In this document: one piece after another, positions 45,633 to 54,494 of the stretch
How the letters are laid out: each line of letters opens with the position of its first letter
How positions within the stretch are numbered: position 1 is the stretch's first letter
Source: Jiulongibacter sp966250325
GTDB lineage: Bacteria > Bacteroidota > Bacteroidia > Cytophagales > Spirosomataceae
NCBI GenBank assembly: GCA_966250325.1
Contig: CBINGY010000012.1
Coordinates: 1 to 64,000 of the forward strand
Length of the DNA: 64,000 nt
Direction of reading: 5' to 3'
Made by a program: the position numbers and the translations under genes
The notes under the pieces: generated by a model
What the model was told of the DNA's origin: nothing
The model's database searches: none
Seen by the model: only the letters and a program-made list of their open reading frames with translations

Positions 45633-46407
45633 ATATTCCGCAGCCCATTTTACAGCCGAAATTAGCCTTAACAGCTTTTTCATCCATTTCTACATGGGTA
45701 TGTAGCACGTCGGAATCGTCGATATAGGCAAATTCAAGTAATTGGTATTTATTCCTGAATAAATCAAGTAAATAGGCAACCGAGAATACTCTATGGGCAT
45801 TAAACTCCACCCTTGAAGGACCAATTTGTGTGGAAAAGTAAAATACTCCGTCGGGCTTTAGCATGGAATACAAGGAATCCAGACCTTTTAGGTGACCATC
45901 CACATCGACCGTATCTCCATATCTGCCCAGGCCGAAATGCTCTATGGTATGCAGACAGGAAAGAGAGTCTGTTGACTCCAGAAATTTTTCGAGAGTCATC
46001 ATGAGATCTGCCTGATGAAAAGTGATATTGCTGATACGGTTTTCAAGCGGCCGTATGTCAAGCACATCCACCTGTCTGAACGATGCCAGATGAGCCACAA
46101 AACCATCTACACGAGAGCCTACATCGATATGACGTAATGGATTAGCTTCAAAAATCTTTTGAGCAACAAAAAGATCCTGATAAAAGTATTGCCCTCTTGC
46201 TTTGCCACTTTGTTCTTTTTTATCTGTCAAAATGGGATATTCTTTCCAGGCCCAGCTCTGATATTGCTTTCTAAAGGAGCTCCTGAATCGACGTCGGTCA
46301 CTTAGAAAACTTCCAAATTGCGAGACATTAACCCAAAAAACATCAGGATTAATTCCAAGATAAGATAATGCAAAACGTGTCAGTTTACCCAATTTTGACA
46401 TATTCAT
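45613..46407 (-). CDS. DUF268 family SAM methyltransferase-like protein
   Basis: A 264-residue protein with a methyltransferase-like core: RHIDVGSRVDGFVAHLASFR, VDVLDIRPLENRISNITFHQ and SLSCLHTIEHFGLGRYGD, then GVFYFSTQIGPSRVEFNAHR. These are the marks of DUF268, a family found in glycan loci and thought to methylate sugars or their relatives. A first ATG at 46407 is used; a second at 46401 is also possible. The neighbouring fucosyltransferase-like gene ends 5 bases upstream. Confidence 0.85.
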   Translation of the reverse strand: MNMSKLGKLTRFALSYLGINPDVFWVNVSQFGSFLSDRRRFRSSFRKQYQSWAWKEYPILTDKKEQSGKARGQYFYQDLFVAQKIFEANPLRHIDVGSRVDGFVAHLASFRQVDVLDIRPLENRISNITFHQADLMMTLEKFLESTDSLSCLHTIEHFGLGRYGDTVDVDGHLKGLDSLYSMLKPDGVFYFSTQIGPSRVEFNAHRVFSVAYLLDLFRNKYQLLEFAYIDDSDVLHTHVEMDEKAVKANFGCKMGCGIFILKKL

Positions 46408-46412
46408 TTGTT

Positions 46413-47225
46413 TTAAACGGTCACCACCTCTTTTGTCTTTCCAATTCGCAAAGCAGTTTCGGCAAAACTGCTTTTTCGGTTACAAATAATTAACTCAGCC
46501 CCGGAAAGTGCGTAAATATCAGCCAGGGCTGCTATGATGGCTTCCGGACTATCACGACGAAGAGGTATATCCTTGGTAATAAGTTGATCTGGAAAAAATT
46601 GTTGAAATCTGACTTTAACACCTTTGTCATCCGTTGCCAGAAAAAATGGCAACCCGGGCTTAAGAAGAAGTTGTTTCTCGATAATTTCCAGAAACTTTTC
46701 CTCGGGTGACTCTTTAATAATATCCATATGATCCTGACGGCGAATGTGCACACCAAAATAGCTCTCGGGTAAATCGTAGGTCTCCAGTAAATGAACCACC
46801 GATTGCGATGGCCTGAAATTATCAAAATTTTCAACCCCCTTCAGAGCAAAACATGTAGCGATCAAGACGTTTTTTTTATGCATTGCTTCTTCAGACAATT
46901 GATCGTAGTTTTTTTCCCTTATATCACTGTCAAAGAGAATACAATCGTAGAAAAAACCAAGAACAAACCGATAAACGGATTCATAACGATTCACATAAAT
47001 ATGCTTGACAAAAAGCAGGAAAAGCACATAAATGAAACCTTTCAGAAGCTTTATCGGGAAGCCCGCATTATTAAAAATCAATTCATAAGGTGCGTTCAAC
47101 TCGGCCTTCTGCAGCCAGATCAAATGAAAATGGCTAACCCCATTGTCCTTGCAGAAATCAATGGCAGAATTCATCACTCGCATTCTGTTGCCAAGCCCCC
47201 CAAAGGGTAAAACAGTTACTTTCAT
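46413..47225 (-). CDS. NodZ/fucosyltransferase-like glycosyltransferase
   Basis: The 270-residue protein begins with FGGLGNRMRVMNSAIDF, a donor-fold start typical of fucosyltransferase-like GT-B enzymes, and has GVHIRRQDHMDII at about 158-170 in place of the HxRRxD motif shared by NodZ, FUT8 and plant FUT families. C-terminal segments FFLATDDKGVKVRFQQFF and ADIYALSGAELIICNRKSSF complete the domain. GDP-fucose is a possible donor; the sequence cannot prove it. Its start overlaps the end of the FkbM gene by 4 bases. Confidence 0.75.
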   Translation of the reverse strand: MKVTVLPFGGLGNRMRVMNSAIDFCKDNGVSHFHLIWLQKAELNAPYELIFNNAGFPIKLLKGFIYVLFLLFVKHIYVNRYESVYRFVLGFFYDCILFDSDIREKNYDQLSEEAMHKKNVLIATCFALKGVENFDNFRPSQSVVHLLETYDLPESYFGVHIRRQDHMDIIKESPEEKFLEIIEKQLLLKPGLPFFLATDDKGVKVRFQQFFPDQLITKDIPLRRDSPEAIIAALADIYALSGAELIICNRKSSFAETALRIGKTKEVVTV

Positions 47226-47962
47226 TTTCTACGGGCCAAAAAATTTGAGTACGCAAAAATCTCCAGAAATTCACTGTAACGGGTGATTTCCAAAAGCCCG
47301 TTACTGAGAATTCGGTATAGTTGAAAATCGGGAGATAATAATTCCCAGAAATCCTTAAAGAATGTTCTTGAATCCACCTGAGTCCCACCAAATTCAAATT
47401 GTATAAAGGCTATTGCTTTATTTCTGATCAGGCCGGAGGCCCCAAGCAGTACAGCATATTCAAAGCCCTCGACATCTATTTTCAAATAATCAATATGAGA
47501 TATCCCGTGGATTTCACAAAAATCATCCAGTCGTTGAATTTTTAACAGCTATTACTGCCCGTTATCATTTTGGGAACCATCAAAAAAAGAGGCAAGCGTG
47601 GAGCTTTCACTTTCTTTGAATATCGGTTTCATACCATTTTCATTCCCTAGTGCCTGATTAAAAAAATGCAGTCTGGAATCAGACAAAGATGAAACAAGCT
47701 GGTTAAATGCAGATCTCTGAGGCTCAAAGCAATACAGAATACTTCCGGTAGAAATCAAGGGCAATAAATCATTGGCAAATTGACCCACATTACTTCCTAC
47801 ATCAAAAATTGAGAGATTTTCCTTGGCAAGATCTTTCCGTGCGAACTGGAATGCTCTCATTTCGCCACTACCTACTCTATTGTAGTTCATTCCTTTTAAT
47901 GACAGAAAAAATAGCTTTCTGAAAAAGGGTTGAAAATATTTATTACCCAGAATAAGATTCAT
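47222..47962 (-). pseudogene. FkbM methyltransferase interrupted by two adjacent stops
   Basis: One reading frame from 47962 to 47222 encodes an FkbM-type methyltransferase but has two adjacent stops (TAA at 47552-47554 and TAG at 47549-47551). Before them lie NLSIFDVGSNVGQFANDLLP and YCFEPQRSAFNQLVSSL; after them come QRLDDFCEIHG and IDYLKIDVEGFEYAVLLGAS, both normal FkbM segments. In the short stretch holding the stops another frame reads AVIAVK, the expected strand before QRLDDF, so a lost base near 47558-47560 and a gained base in the T5 run at 47539-47543 would explain it. The 4-base overlap with the next gene supports a single original gene. Sequencing error is possible. Confidence 0.8.
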
Positions 47963-49192
47963 TTAACTGGTTTTAGATGAATTTTTTACCATTGTTCCCT
48001 TCTGTTTTTTCAGGTACCAGGAATACAGGTTTTCTGCCACCGATTCCTCTCCAAATGCATCCTTTAAAGCATCCAAATCAGAAAAAGACTCACCCGAATT
48101 CCAGGAGTTAATTCCCTTAATAAAGTCTTCCAAGCAATAATTTTCTACAAGAAAACCATTACGCGAGAGTTGAATCATCTTCGCAATTTCGCCTGTATTG
48201 TATGCTACTGTAAAAGTATGGTTTGCCAAAGCTTCCAAAACGGTATAACAAAATGTTTCTTCCCTGCTGGTAGAGACATAAATACTTGCGGAAGCCAACA
48301 CCGAATAAAACATTTCTCTACTATCTATAGAGCCCAAAAAACTCACCCTGGCCGGAAAATTTTCCTTCCTGTAATTTTTAAGCTTGCCAGCGATAGCAAA
48401 ATGAAATTTATCACTCAGTGCCGATGCAATTTTTGTAAACATTTCAAAGCCCTTCGATTCACTTTCCACAAAAGCCGCAGCAAAGAGAATAACAGGCAAA
48501 GAATCATGATTCCCCTGAAATCTAAATTTAGCATCTACATGACCAAACTCGGAAAAATCAAGCGTGTTGGGTAATTCAAGTATCTCGGCATCAGAAAATA
48601 AGCTGCTTGATCTTATTTTCTGTGTCATCCAGGTACTTATGCTTACTACTGTCAGATTTTGTACATTCCAGAACTTCTTCTTCTCCCATATCTGAGCACT
48701 TAAATCATTTTGTGAAGGCTCCTTTAGAAATTTACAATTTCCGCAGGAAAACCTGTAATGATCACAGTTTCCCGCATGATGGCAACCACCCGTAATCGGC
48801 CACATGTCATGAAAAGTCCAGAATACCGGCTTCCCCGATTCCAGAATCCGTTTAATCTCAAGAAGTGACAAAAAACCCTGGTTAACCCAATGCAAGTGAA
48901 TCAGGTCTGCTCGCTTAAATTGTTCGCTATTTATCAGATTTACACCAAATAAAGAGGTGGAAAAGTCGAAGCGTTCTTTTTCAGACTTTTCGTAAAATCT
49001 GAAGTGTAACTTTTCAAAAAACAACCTGAAGTAACCTGGTAAATTTCGGAAAATAGAAGAGTGTTTTCTTTCAAAAAGATGATACGTTGACAGTTGCAAC
49101 GAGGTGTGCTTTTTCAAAGCCTCCGTGAGACGTCCGCAGGCGATTGCTGCCCCTCCGGTACTCTGAAACGTATTTAACATCAATACCTTCAA
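47963..49192 (-). CDS. GT4 glycosyltransferase
   Basis: The 409-residue protein starts MKVLMLNTFQSTGGAAIACG, a GT-B enzyme start, with the donor region later (SIYVSTSREETFCYTVLEAL). The start codon is TTG at 49192; the next ATG (49180) would remove four residues of the first strand. Residues 137-153 hold four Cys and three His (TGGCHHAGNCDHY then CGNC), probably a zinc-binding insert that is known from relatives. It lies directly before the FkbM gene (0-base gap) and 5 bases after the YfhO gene. Confidence 0.88.
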   Translation of the reverse strand: MKVLMLNTFQSTGGAAIACGRLTEALKKHTSLQLSTYHLFERKHSSIFRNLPGYFRLFFEKLHFRFYEKSEKERFDFSTSLFGVNLINSEQFKRADLIHLHWVNQGFLSLLEIKRILESGKPVFWTFHDMWPITGGCHHAGNCDHYRFSCGNCKFLKEPSQNDLSAQIWEKKKFWNVQNLTVVSISTWMTQKIRSSSLFSDAEILELPNTLDFSEFGHVDAKFRFQGNHDSLPVILFAAAFVESESKGFEMFTKIASALSDKFHFAIAGKLKNYRKENFPARVSFLGSIDSREMFYSVLASASIYVSTSREETFCYTVLEALANHTFTVAYNTGEIAKMIQLSRNGFLVENYCLEDFIKGINSWNSGESFSDLDALKDAFGEESVAENLYSWYLKKQKGTMVKNSSKTS

Positions 49193-49197
49193 GAAAG

Positions 49198-51648
49198 CTA
49201 TTTTGTTTTTCGAATTAATGTAAACATCATACCACCAAAGAGCAGAACAAGTCCAACAGAAAACGCCAGATCCAGCTTCTTACCCTTCGATACACTTTCC
49301 GGTTTAAACTCGAAAACTATCTCATGGTTTCCATCAGGTATCATCATTCCACGAAGCACGTAATCCACCTTAATGTGTGGCACCTCATTACCATCTATAT
49401 ACGACTTCCAGTCTTTATTCCCTCTGTAATAGATTTCAGAGAATACTGCAAATTGCTCACCTTTGGCACTGGCACTATAAACCAGCCGATTAGGTGCGTA
49501 TTCTTTTAATTCGATAGTGGAAGAAGAGTCTGAATTAAAAACCTTTGAAGCCTCAGCAAACTGCTTTTGAGTAACTGCAGTTATGGCCGGATCTACTTGT
49601 CCGGTCTGCTGAAGTTCCTCATCGGCATTGGCTACCACCTGAAGTGAATCTACAAACCAGGCATTCCCCAGGGCCTCAGGATTTCGCTGGGCCTCCTGAC
49701 CTGTTTGACCGTTAATTATGAAATATTTGGTATTAAGCATATTCAGAATACCCATATTGAGTTTTCCATCTTTAAGCATCTGATTCGTAACCAACTCATT
49801 ATAACGCTTGAGTTTCGCTCCGTGGTAACCACCAAGAGATTTGTGAAAATAGCTATCTCGGGCGTCGCTCATAAATCCTTGAGGTGAAGCGAGATTAATT
49901 ACCCTGAAATTCGGGTCCTTATCCTCCAGAATGAAATTATCTGCCGCAGTAGGTTCAAAAACATCCGAGTTTGCTCTGAATTTTGACTGGAAGTCATCAT
50001 TATTAAAATACCTCTTGCCTACAGGGATAAGGTCTGAGCAAATAAGAATTACCAGAAGAATACCGGCAATTTTCAAAGAAAGCTTTTTGGTTGCTAAAAG
50101 ATATACAAAAGCCGAAGACAAAATCAGAAATACCGCACCTCTGAAAATGTCTGACAAGGCAAGACTGCTACGATCTTCACGTAGAGCATTCATGAGCTGG
50201 TTGCTGATCGCATCACCTAAAGAACCTTTCAGACTATCAAGAAAAGATTGATCACGTAAGCCTACAAAATTAACACTCAAGTAGCCCACCAGAAAAGCCA
50301 GAACTGATATTCCCAGTGTGTAAAGAAGAGGACGCTTGATTCCCTGCCAGTCCACTTCTTTTGTAAGTAATTCATTTATGCTCAAAGCCGCACCCCAGAC
50401 CAGTAAAAGGTGAATAAGCGTCATGATCATACTGACAGCTCTGAATTTATTATAACCCGGAAAATGATCAAAAAACCAGTAATTCAGAGAAGGAAAGTTA
50501 CTTCCCCATGAGAGCATGAGAAGAAAAACAACCAAACCCAAATGAACCCACCTCCAGTTTCCTTTCAATAAAAAAAGACCCAATATAAAAAAGAAGAACA
50601 CCACAATTCCCGAATACGCAGGACCCGATGTTACACTTTGCTGACCATGATACAGAGGCAGATTCTGAATAAATTGCTGAGCTCCCTGAGCAGGCACTCC
50701 ATTCGCCACAAGAACTTTGTAGGTTTCAGATTGGTCATCAAGGGCACCTGAAGAGCCTCCTCCCATAAGATTCGGGATAATCAGGTTAAACGACTCATTG
50801 ATGCCATAACTCCAGGAGAACGCATACTCTTTATCGAGTCCGCTTTTTCCTGAGTCACTCTGTGTAAGCTCCGATTTTCCTCGTATAGTTTCTGCCGAGT
50901 ATACCGCATTACTCCATAATCTTTGACTGTGCATTCCTATTCCAATCAAACCTGAGCCAATAAGAAAAATGAGAGATTTGGAGAGATGCGTCCAATCTTT
51001 AGATTTAATAATTTCCACCAACTGAAATACGCCTATTCCAAGAATAATAAAAAAGGAATAATACGTAATCTGAAGGTGATTGGCGTACAATTCCAAGCTT
51101 ACGAAAAGAGCAGTTAAAAAAGCTCCCACCCAGTAATTTCTTTTGAATACAAGCAAAATGCCGGCAAACATTCCGGGAGCATAGGCTAGAGCAAGAACTT
51201 TAGAGATATGTCCGGCCTCTGTGTAGAGTAAATTGTAGGTTCCAAATGCGTAGGCAAGAGAAGCAGCTACTCCAACCCATCGGTTAAGTTTAAGTACCCG
51301 TGTGAGCACAAAGAACCCTACCATAAGCAGCAGGAAGAGATTCGCTGGAATTGGTAAAAAACCATAAAGAAGCGATCCCAGTTTGGAGGCCAGACTGTAC
51401 TCATAGCCTCCCGCAATCATAAAACCAGGCATCCCTCCAAACATGGAGTTCGTCCACCAGGCCCATTCCCCGGTTTTGTCATGAAATTCTTTGAGTTCCT
51501 GTGCCGCTCCTGAGGCCATGTCAATGTCATGCATTGAAAGCACCTTGCCTTGTAGCACCGGACTGAAGTAGAGGAAGGTAAAGAACAAAAAAGTAAGCAA
51601 AGCCAGGAAATCGGGAAGCAACGATTTAACCGAAAAGGAAGGTTTCAT
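49198..51648 (-). CDS. YfhO family membrane protein
   Basis: An 816-residue protein with about a dozen N-terminal helices and a soluble C-terminal region (about 560-790) before a last helix and basic end. DIDMASGAAQELKEFHDKTG and WWTNSMFGGMPGFMIAGGY near the start match YfhO-type GT-C membrane proteins, some of which glycosylate teichoic acids or lipids. Transfer of sugars from a lipid carrier across the membrane is likely but unproved. It opens the minus-strand run YfhO - GT4 - FkbM - GT - DUF268. Confidence 0.88.
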   Translation of the reverse strand: MKPSFSVKSLLPDFLALLTFLFFTFLYFSPVLQGKVLSMHDIDMASGAAQELKEFHDKTGEWAWWTNSMFGGMPGFMIAGGYEYSLASKLGSLLYGFLPIPANLFLLLMVGFFVLTRVLKLNRWVGVAASLAYAFGTYNLLYTEAGHISKVLALAYAPGMFAGILLVFKRNYWVGAFLTALFVSLELYANHLQITYYSFFIILGIGVFQLVEIIKSKDWTHLSKSLIFLIGSGLIGIGMHSQRLWSNAVYSAETIRGKSELTQSDSGKSGLDKEYAFSWSYGINESFNLIIPNLMGGGSSGALDDQSETYKVLVANGVPAQGAQQFIQNLPLYHGQQSVTSGPAYSGIVVFFFFILGLFLLKGNWRWVHLGLVVFLLMLSWGSNFPSLNYWFFDHFPGYNKFRAVSMIMTLIHLLLVWGAALSINELLTKEVDWQGIKRPLLYTLGISVLAFLVGYLSVNFVGLRDQSFLDSLKGSLGDAISNQLMNALREDRSSLALSDIFRGAVFLILSSAFVYLLATKKLSLKIAGILLVILICSDLIPVGKRYFNNDDFQSKFRANSDVFEPTAADNFILEDKDPNFRVINLASPQGFMSDARDSYFHKSLGGYHGAKLKRYNELVTNQMLKDGKLNMGILNMLNTKYFIINGQTGQEAQRNPEALGNAWFVDSLQVVANADEELQQTGQVDPAITAVTQKQFAEASKVFNSDSSSTIELKEYAPNRLVYSASAKGEQFAVFSEIYYRGNKDWKSYIDGNEVPHIKVDYVLRGMMIPDGNHEIVFEFKPESVSKGKKLDLAFSVGLVLLFGGMMFTLIRKTK

Positions 51649-51773
51649 TTAATTCAATTTAAGCATCATTCTCTTTAAAAACTGCAATATAAATGCCAAT
51701 TGCAATCACTTAATTTGCATGTACTTTCTACAGCAGGGTAAAGTTATACTTTCTCAATCTAGTAAAATAGAAA

Positions 51774-52532
51774 ATGCCTCTTATTTCAATCATCACAGTC
51801 ACTTATAACGCCGGGGAATTTCTCGACAGAACCCTCCAAAGTATTCATAATCAGACCTGTAAAGATTTCGAGGTGATTCTTGTTGACGGTGGTTCCACGG
51901 ATAATACCCTTCAGATTGCTCAAAAATACAGTGGGTTCATTTCCAAGAATCTTTCAGAACCCGATCGCGGAATCTACGATGCCATGAATAAAGGCTTAAG
52001 CCTGGCAACCGGCACATTTGTTTGGTTTATTAATGCGGGTGATGAAATCGCATCTGATACGATCGTAGAAGAGATTTCGGAAAAACTAAAACCAGAAAGC
52101 GATTTGTTGTACGGGGACTGCCTATTTGTCAATTCGGCAGGGAATGTGAGAGGCAAAAGATCTGAACTAACTCCTCATAAAATTCACGCTGCAGTAACAT
52201 GGAGAGATATGAAGTATGGAATGCTTGTATCGCATCAATCGCTCCTTGTAAAAAGAACCCTGGCCCCTCTTTACGACATAAACAACTTAAGTGCTGATGT
52301 TGATTGGGAGATTGAGTGTTTTAAAAGGGCTCAGAAGATCGTATTTCTCGATAAGCCAATTTCCCGGTATCTGGAAGGAGGGGTTTCCAATAAAAGGCTG
52401 AAAACCTCTTTAAAAGACCGGTTTCTGGTATTGCAGAAACATTTTGGAGTGATCAATAATCTAATTAATCACATCTATATACTATTGAGAGGTCTGAATC
52501 TGATTTTCAGAAACCGTGGAAGATATTGGTAA
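51774..52532 (+). CDS. GT2 glycosyltransferase (WcaE-like)
   Basis: The 252-residue protein is a compact GT-A enzyme: ISIITVTYNAGEFLDRTLQS, FEVILVDGGSTDNTLQIAQ and EPDRGIYDAMNKGLSLATG at the donor site, then NAGDEIASDTIVEE with the metal-binding acidic pair. The order resembles WcaE-type transferases of colanic acid synthesis. Donor and acceptor are unknown. It is divergent from the YfhO gene and 2 bases from the convergent bshB1 end. It marks the right edge of the glycan block. Confidence 0.92.
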   Translation: MPLISIITVTYNAGEFLDRTLQSIHNQTCKDFEVILVDGGSTDNTLQIAQKYSGFISKNLSEPDRGIYDAMNKGLSLATGTFVWFINAGDEIASDTIVEEISEKLKPESDLLYGDCLFVNSAGNVRGKRSELTPHKIHAAVTWRDMKYGMLVSHQSLLVKRTLAPLYDINNLSADVDWEIECFKRAQKIVFLDKPISRYLEGGVSNKRLKTSLKDRFLVLQKHFGVINNLINHIYILLRGLNLIFRNRGRYW

Positions 52533-52534
52533 GC

Positions 52535-53248
52535 CTACCTCATCAAATCCCTCACCTCCATCTTACGTTCTGTGGTAAACCCTTCACCATGCGTTACTCC
52601 GATTTTATGTCCCATTTCACGGGACCTGGCTTCCACAAAATCCAGAAATTCAGGCTGAGCGATGTAGCTCATCGGTTCTTTGCTATTGGGGTCGTAGAAT
52701 TGCGAGCTAAATGCTCTGATTGCGGCATCTTTCACATCCCAGTAATCTGAAACATCTACCACAAAATCGGGCTCAATGTAACGATCCTGAATGTAATGAT
52801 AGACTTGCCGTGGCCGCCATTCAGATTGTTTCTGACCCGATTCATCCTGAGTTTCTATCATTCTAAGGCCGCTGTAAAAGCAGGCTTCGGTGGCCAGCTG
52901 AGCCGCTCTGCCGTGATCCGGGTGACGATCTTCAATGGCATTGGCCAGAACAATATCCGGTCTGTATTTACGAATAATCCTGATCAATTCCAGTTGATGA
53001 GTTTCGTCATTCTGAAAAAATCCATCCCGAAAACGCAAATTATCCCGCGAAGCCAAACCCAGAATTCGGGCCGATTCGGCAGCCTCGGCATCTCGTATGT
53101 CGGCAGTACCGCGGGTTCCGAGCTCACCTCTTGTAAAGTCAACAATACCCACCTTGTAACCCAGGGCCACGTGTTTAGCGATTGTTCCGCTGCAGCCCAA
53201 CTCGGCGTCATCGGGATGCACTGCCATTACCAGAATATCAAGTTTCAT
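52535..53248 (-). CDS. bshB1: Bacillithiol biosynthesis deacetylase BshB1
   Basis: A 237-residue zinc deacetylase of the PIG-L/LmbE type. MAVHPDDAELGCSG supplies the zinc-binding HPDD (residues 11-14), and AIEDRHPDHGRAAQLATEA the third ligand and catalytic site; DFTRGELGTRGTADIRD is typical for BshB1. It removes the acetyl group from GlcNAc-malate to make bacillithiol, the low-molecular-weight thiol of Bacteroidota and Firmicutes. bshA and bshC are not in the window. It follows the M23 gene by 7 bases. Confidence 0.93.
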   Translation of the reverse strand: MKLDILVMAVHPDDAELGCSGTIAKHVALGYKVGIVDFTRGELGTRGTADIRDAEAAESARILGLASRDNLRFRDGFFQNDETHQLELIRIIRKYRPDIVLANAIEDRHPDHGRAAQLATEACFYSGLRMIETQDESGQKQSEWRPRQVYHYIQDRYIEPDFVVDVSDYWDVKDAAIRAFSSQFYDPNSKEPMSYIAQPEFLDFVEARSREMGHKIGVTHGEGFTTERKMEVRDLMR

Positions 53249-53255
53249 GGTTGTT

Positions 53256-54488
53256 TTATTTGACCCTTATTCGGGCCCCTACATAGAGCTTTTTATACGA
53301 ACTAATTTTGTTTAACCTGCAGATTTCTGCCACTGAAGTACCATAGGCATTAGCTATTTTGGTAAGATTATCACCAGGTCTCACTCTATACCACATTACC
53401 TTCACTACCTCTTCAGGGATCTCCTCCTCGAAGTCTTCTTCAAAAATCTCAGATTCGTCAGTTATCACCTCAGAAGGTCTTATTGATTCATCGATGTCAT
53501 CCAGATACACTCTTGGCGATTTTCCTCTCAGATAATCGTACATACGGGATGTCATCACAAATTCCTGCATTTTGATTTCAGTTCTGTCGGTTCTGAACTT
53601 GAAGATATTCTCGGCATCAAAAGCATTTCCTTCATATCTGGTTTCAAAGTGAAGGTGTGAGCCTGAGCTGCGGCCGGTACTACCGCCAAGCCCGATTATA
53701 TCTCCAGCTTTGACCAGGGTGTTTTCACTAAGATGAAGCTGAGACAAATGACCGTAAACCGTTTCAAGACCATTATAGTGACGAATCACCACACACCTAC
53801 CGAAAGCTCCTTTGACACCGGAAATACGAACTATCCCATCAAAAACTGAATAAACCGGATCACCCGTTTCCAGATCCAGGTCTGTACCATAGTGCCATCT
53901 ACGCCATCTATAACCCATATGAGACGTTACCGGACATTCATCCAAAGGCGGAGCCCAATACCTTCCCTTTTCGATATCATATAATTTAATTGGAACCACC
54001 TCGTCAAACGATTTCGGATCAATTCCGTACGGATTCACGTAATGATTATCCCAAATGGAAAAATAACTGGCAATTTCGACCATTTCATCGGAACCAGGAA
54101 AACGAGCCATTTCTTCTATTTCTACCACCATTGGCTGCCCCTCGTCAATAGAGCTGGTATCTTCATGGATAGTTTCATTCAATGTTTTCACAGGAAGAAT
54201 TTCTACTCCTAACCCAGACGCAGCATCTGAACCCGGCAGACTGGAAGGAAGTTCTCTTTTTACTTCAACTGACTCGAAATTATTCTTGAAACGAAGTTTG
54301 GGTTCCTCTTCAAATTTAAAATCCACTTCCTGCTCAAAGGTCTCTGGTGCGGGAGAGGTGGGTGAAGAGGTCTCCTGCGTTTTCTTCTGAAAAATTTTGG
54401 GTGCACGAATAATCTTACCACGCTCCGTTTGAGCCCGAAGACCCGTGAAAGACCCCATCAAAAGAAGAAATACCAGAATTCTTTTCAT
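53256..54488 (-). CDS. M23 peptidoglycan endopeptidase with LysM domain
   Basis: The 410-residue exported protein has a signal peptide (MKRILVFLLLMGSFTGLRAQ), a charged variable region to about residue 160, then a LytM domain: HYGTDLDLETGDPVYSVFDG, YGHLSQLHLSENTLVKAGD and GSHLHFETRYEG, with the zinc ligands His and Asp in the first and HxH in the last. Residues about 365-410 are a LysM wall-binding motif (YRVRPGDNLTKIANAYGTSV). It probably cuts peptide cross-links in the periplasm, or serves as a division regulator. It lies between trxB (6-base gap) and bshB1 (7-base gap). Confidence 0.93.
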   Translation of the reverse strand: MKRILVFLLLMGSFTGLRAQTERGKIIRAPKIFQKKTQETSSPTSPAPETFEQEVDFKFEEEPKLRFKNNFESVEVKRELPSSLPGSDAASGLGVEILPVKTLNETIHEDTSSIDEGQPMVVEIEEMARFPGSDEMVEIASYFSIWDNHYVNPYGIDPKSFDEVVPIKLYDIEKGRYWAPPLDECPVTSHMGYRWRRWHYGTDLDLETGDPVYSVFDGIVRISGVKGAFGRCVVIRHYNGLETVYGHLSQLHLSENTLVKAGDIIGLGGSTGRSSGSHLHFETRYEGNAFDAENIFKFRTDRTEIKMQEFVMTSRMYDYLRGKSPRVYLDDIDESIRPSEVITDESEIFEEDFEEEIPEEVVKVMWYRVRPGDNLTKIANAYGTSVAEICRLNKISSYKKLYVGARIRVK

Positions 54489-54494
54489 ACGTTG

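Noticed and set aside
46791..47210. 139-residue open frame opposite the fucosyltransferase-like gene
   Set aside because: No family signs; the opposite strand carries GGLGNRM and HIRRQD motifs in an unbroken frame.
52796..53263. 155-residue open frame opposite bshB1
   Set aside because: Antisense shadow of a gene with intact HPDD motif; residues look random.
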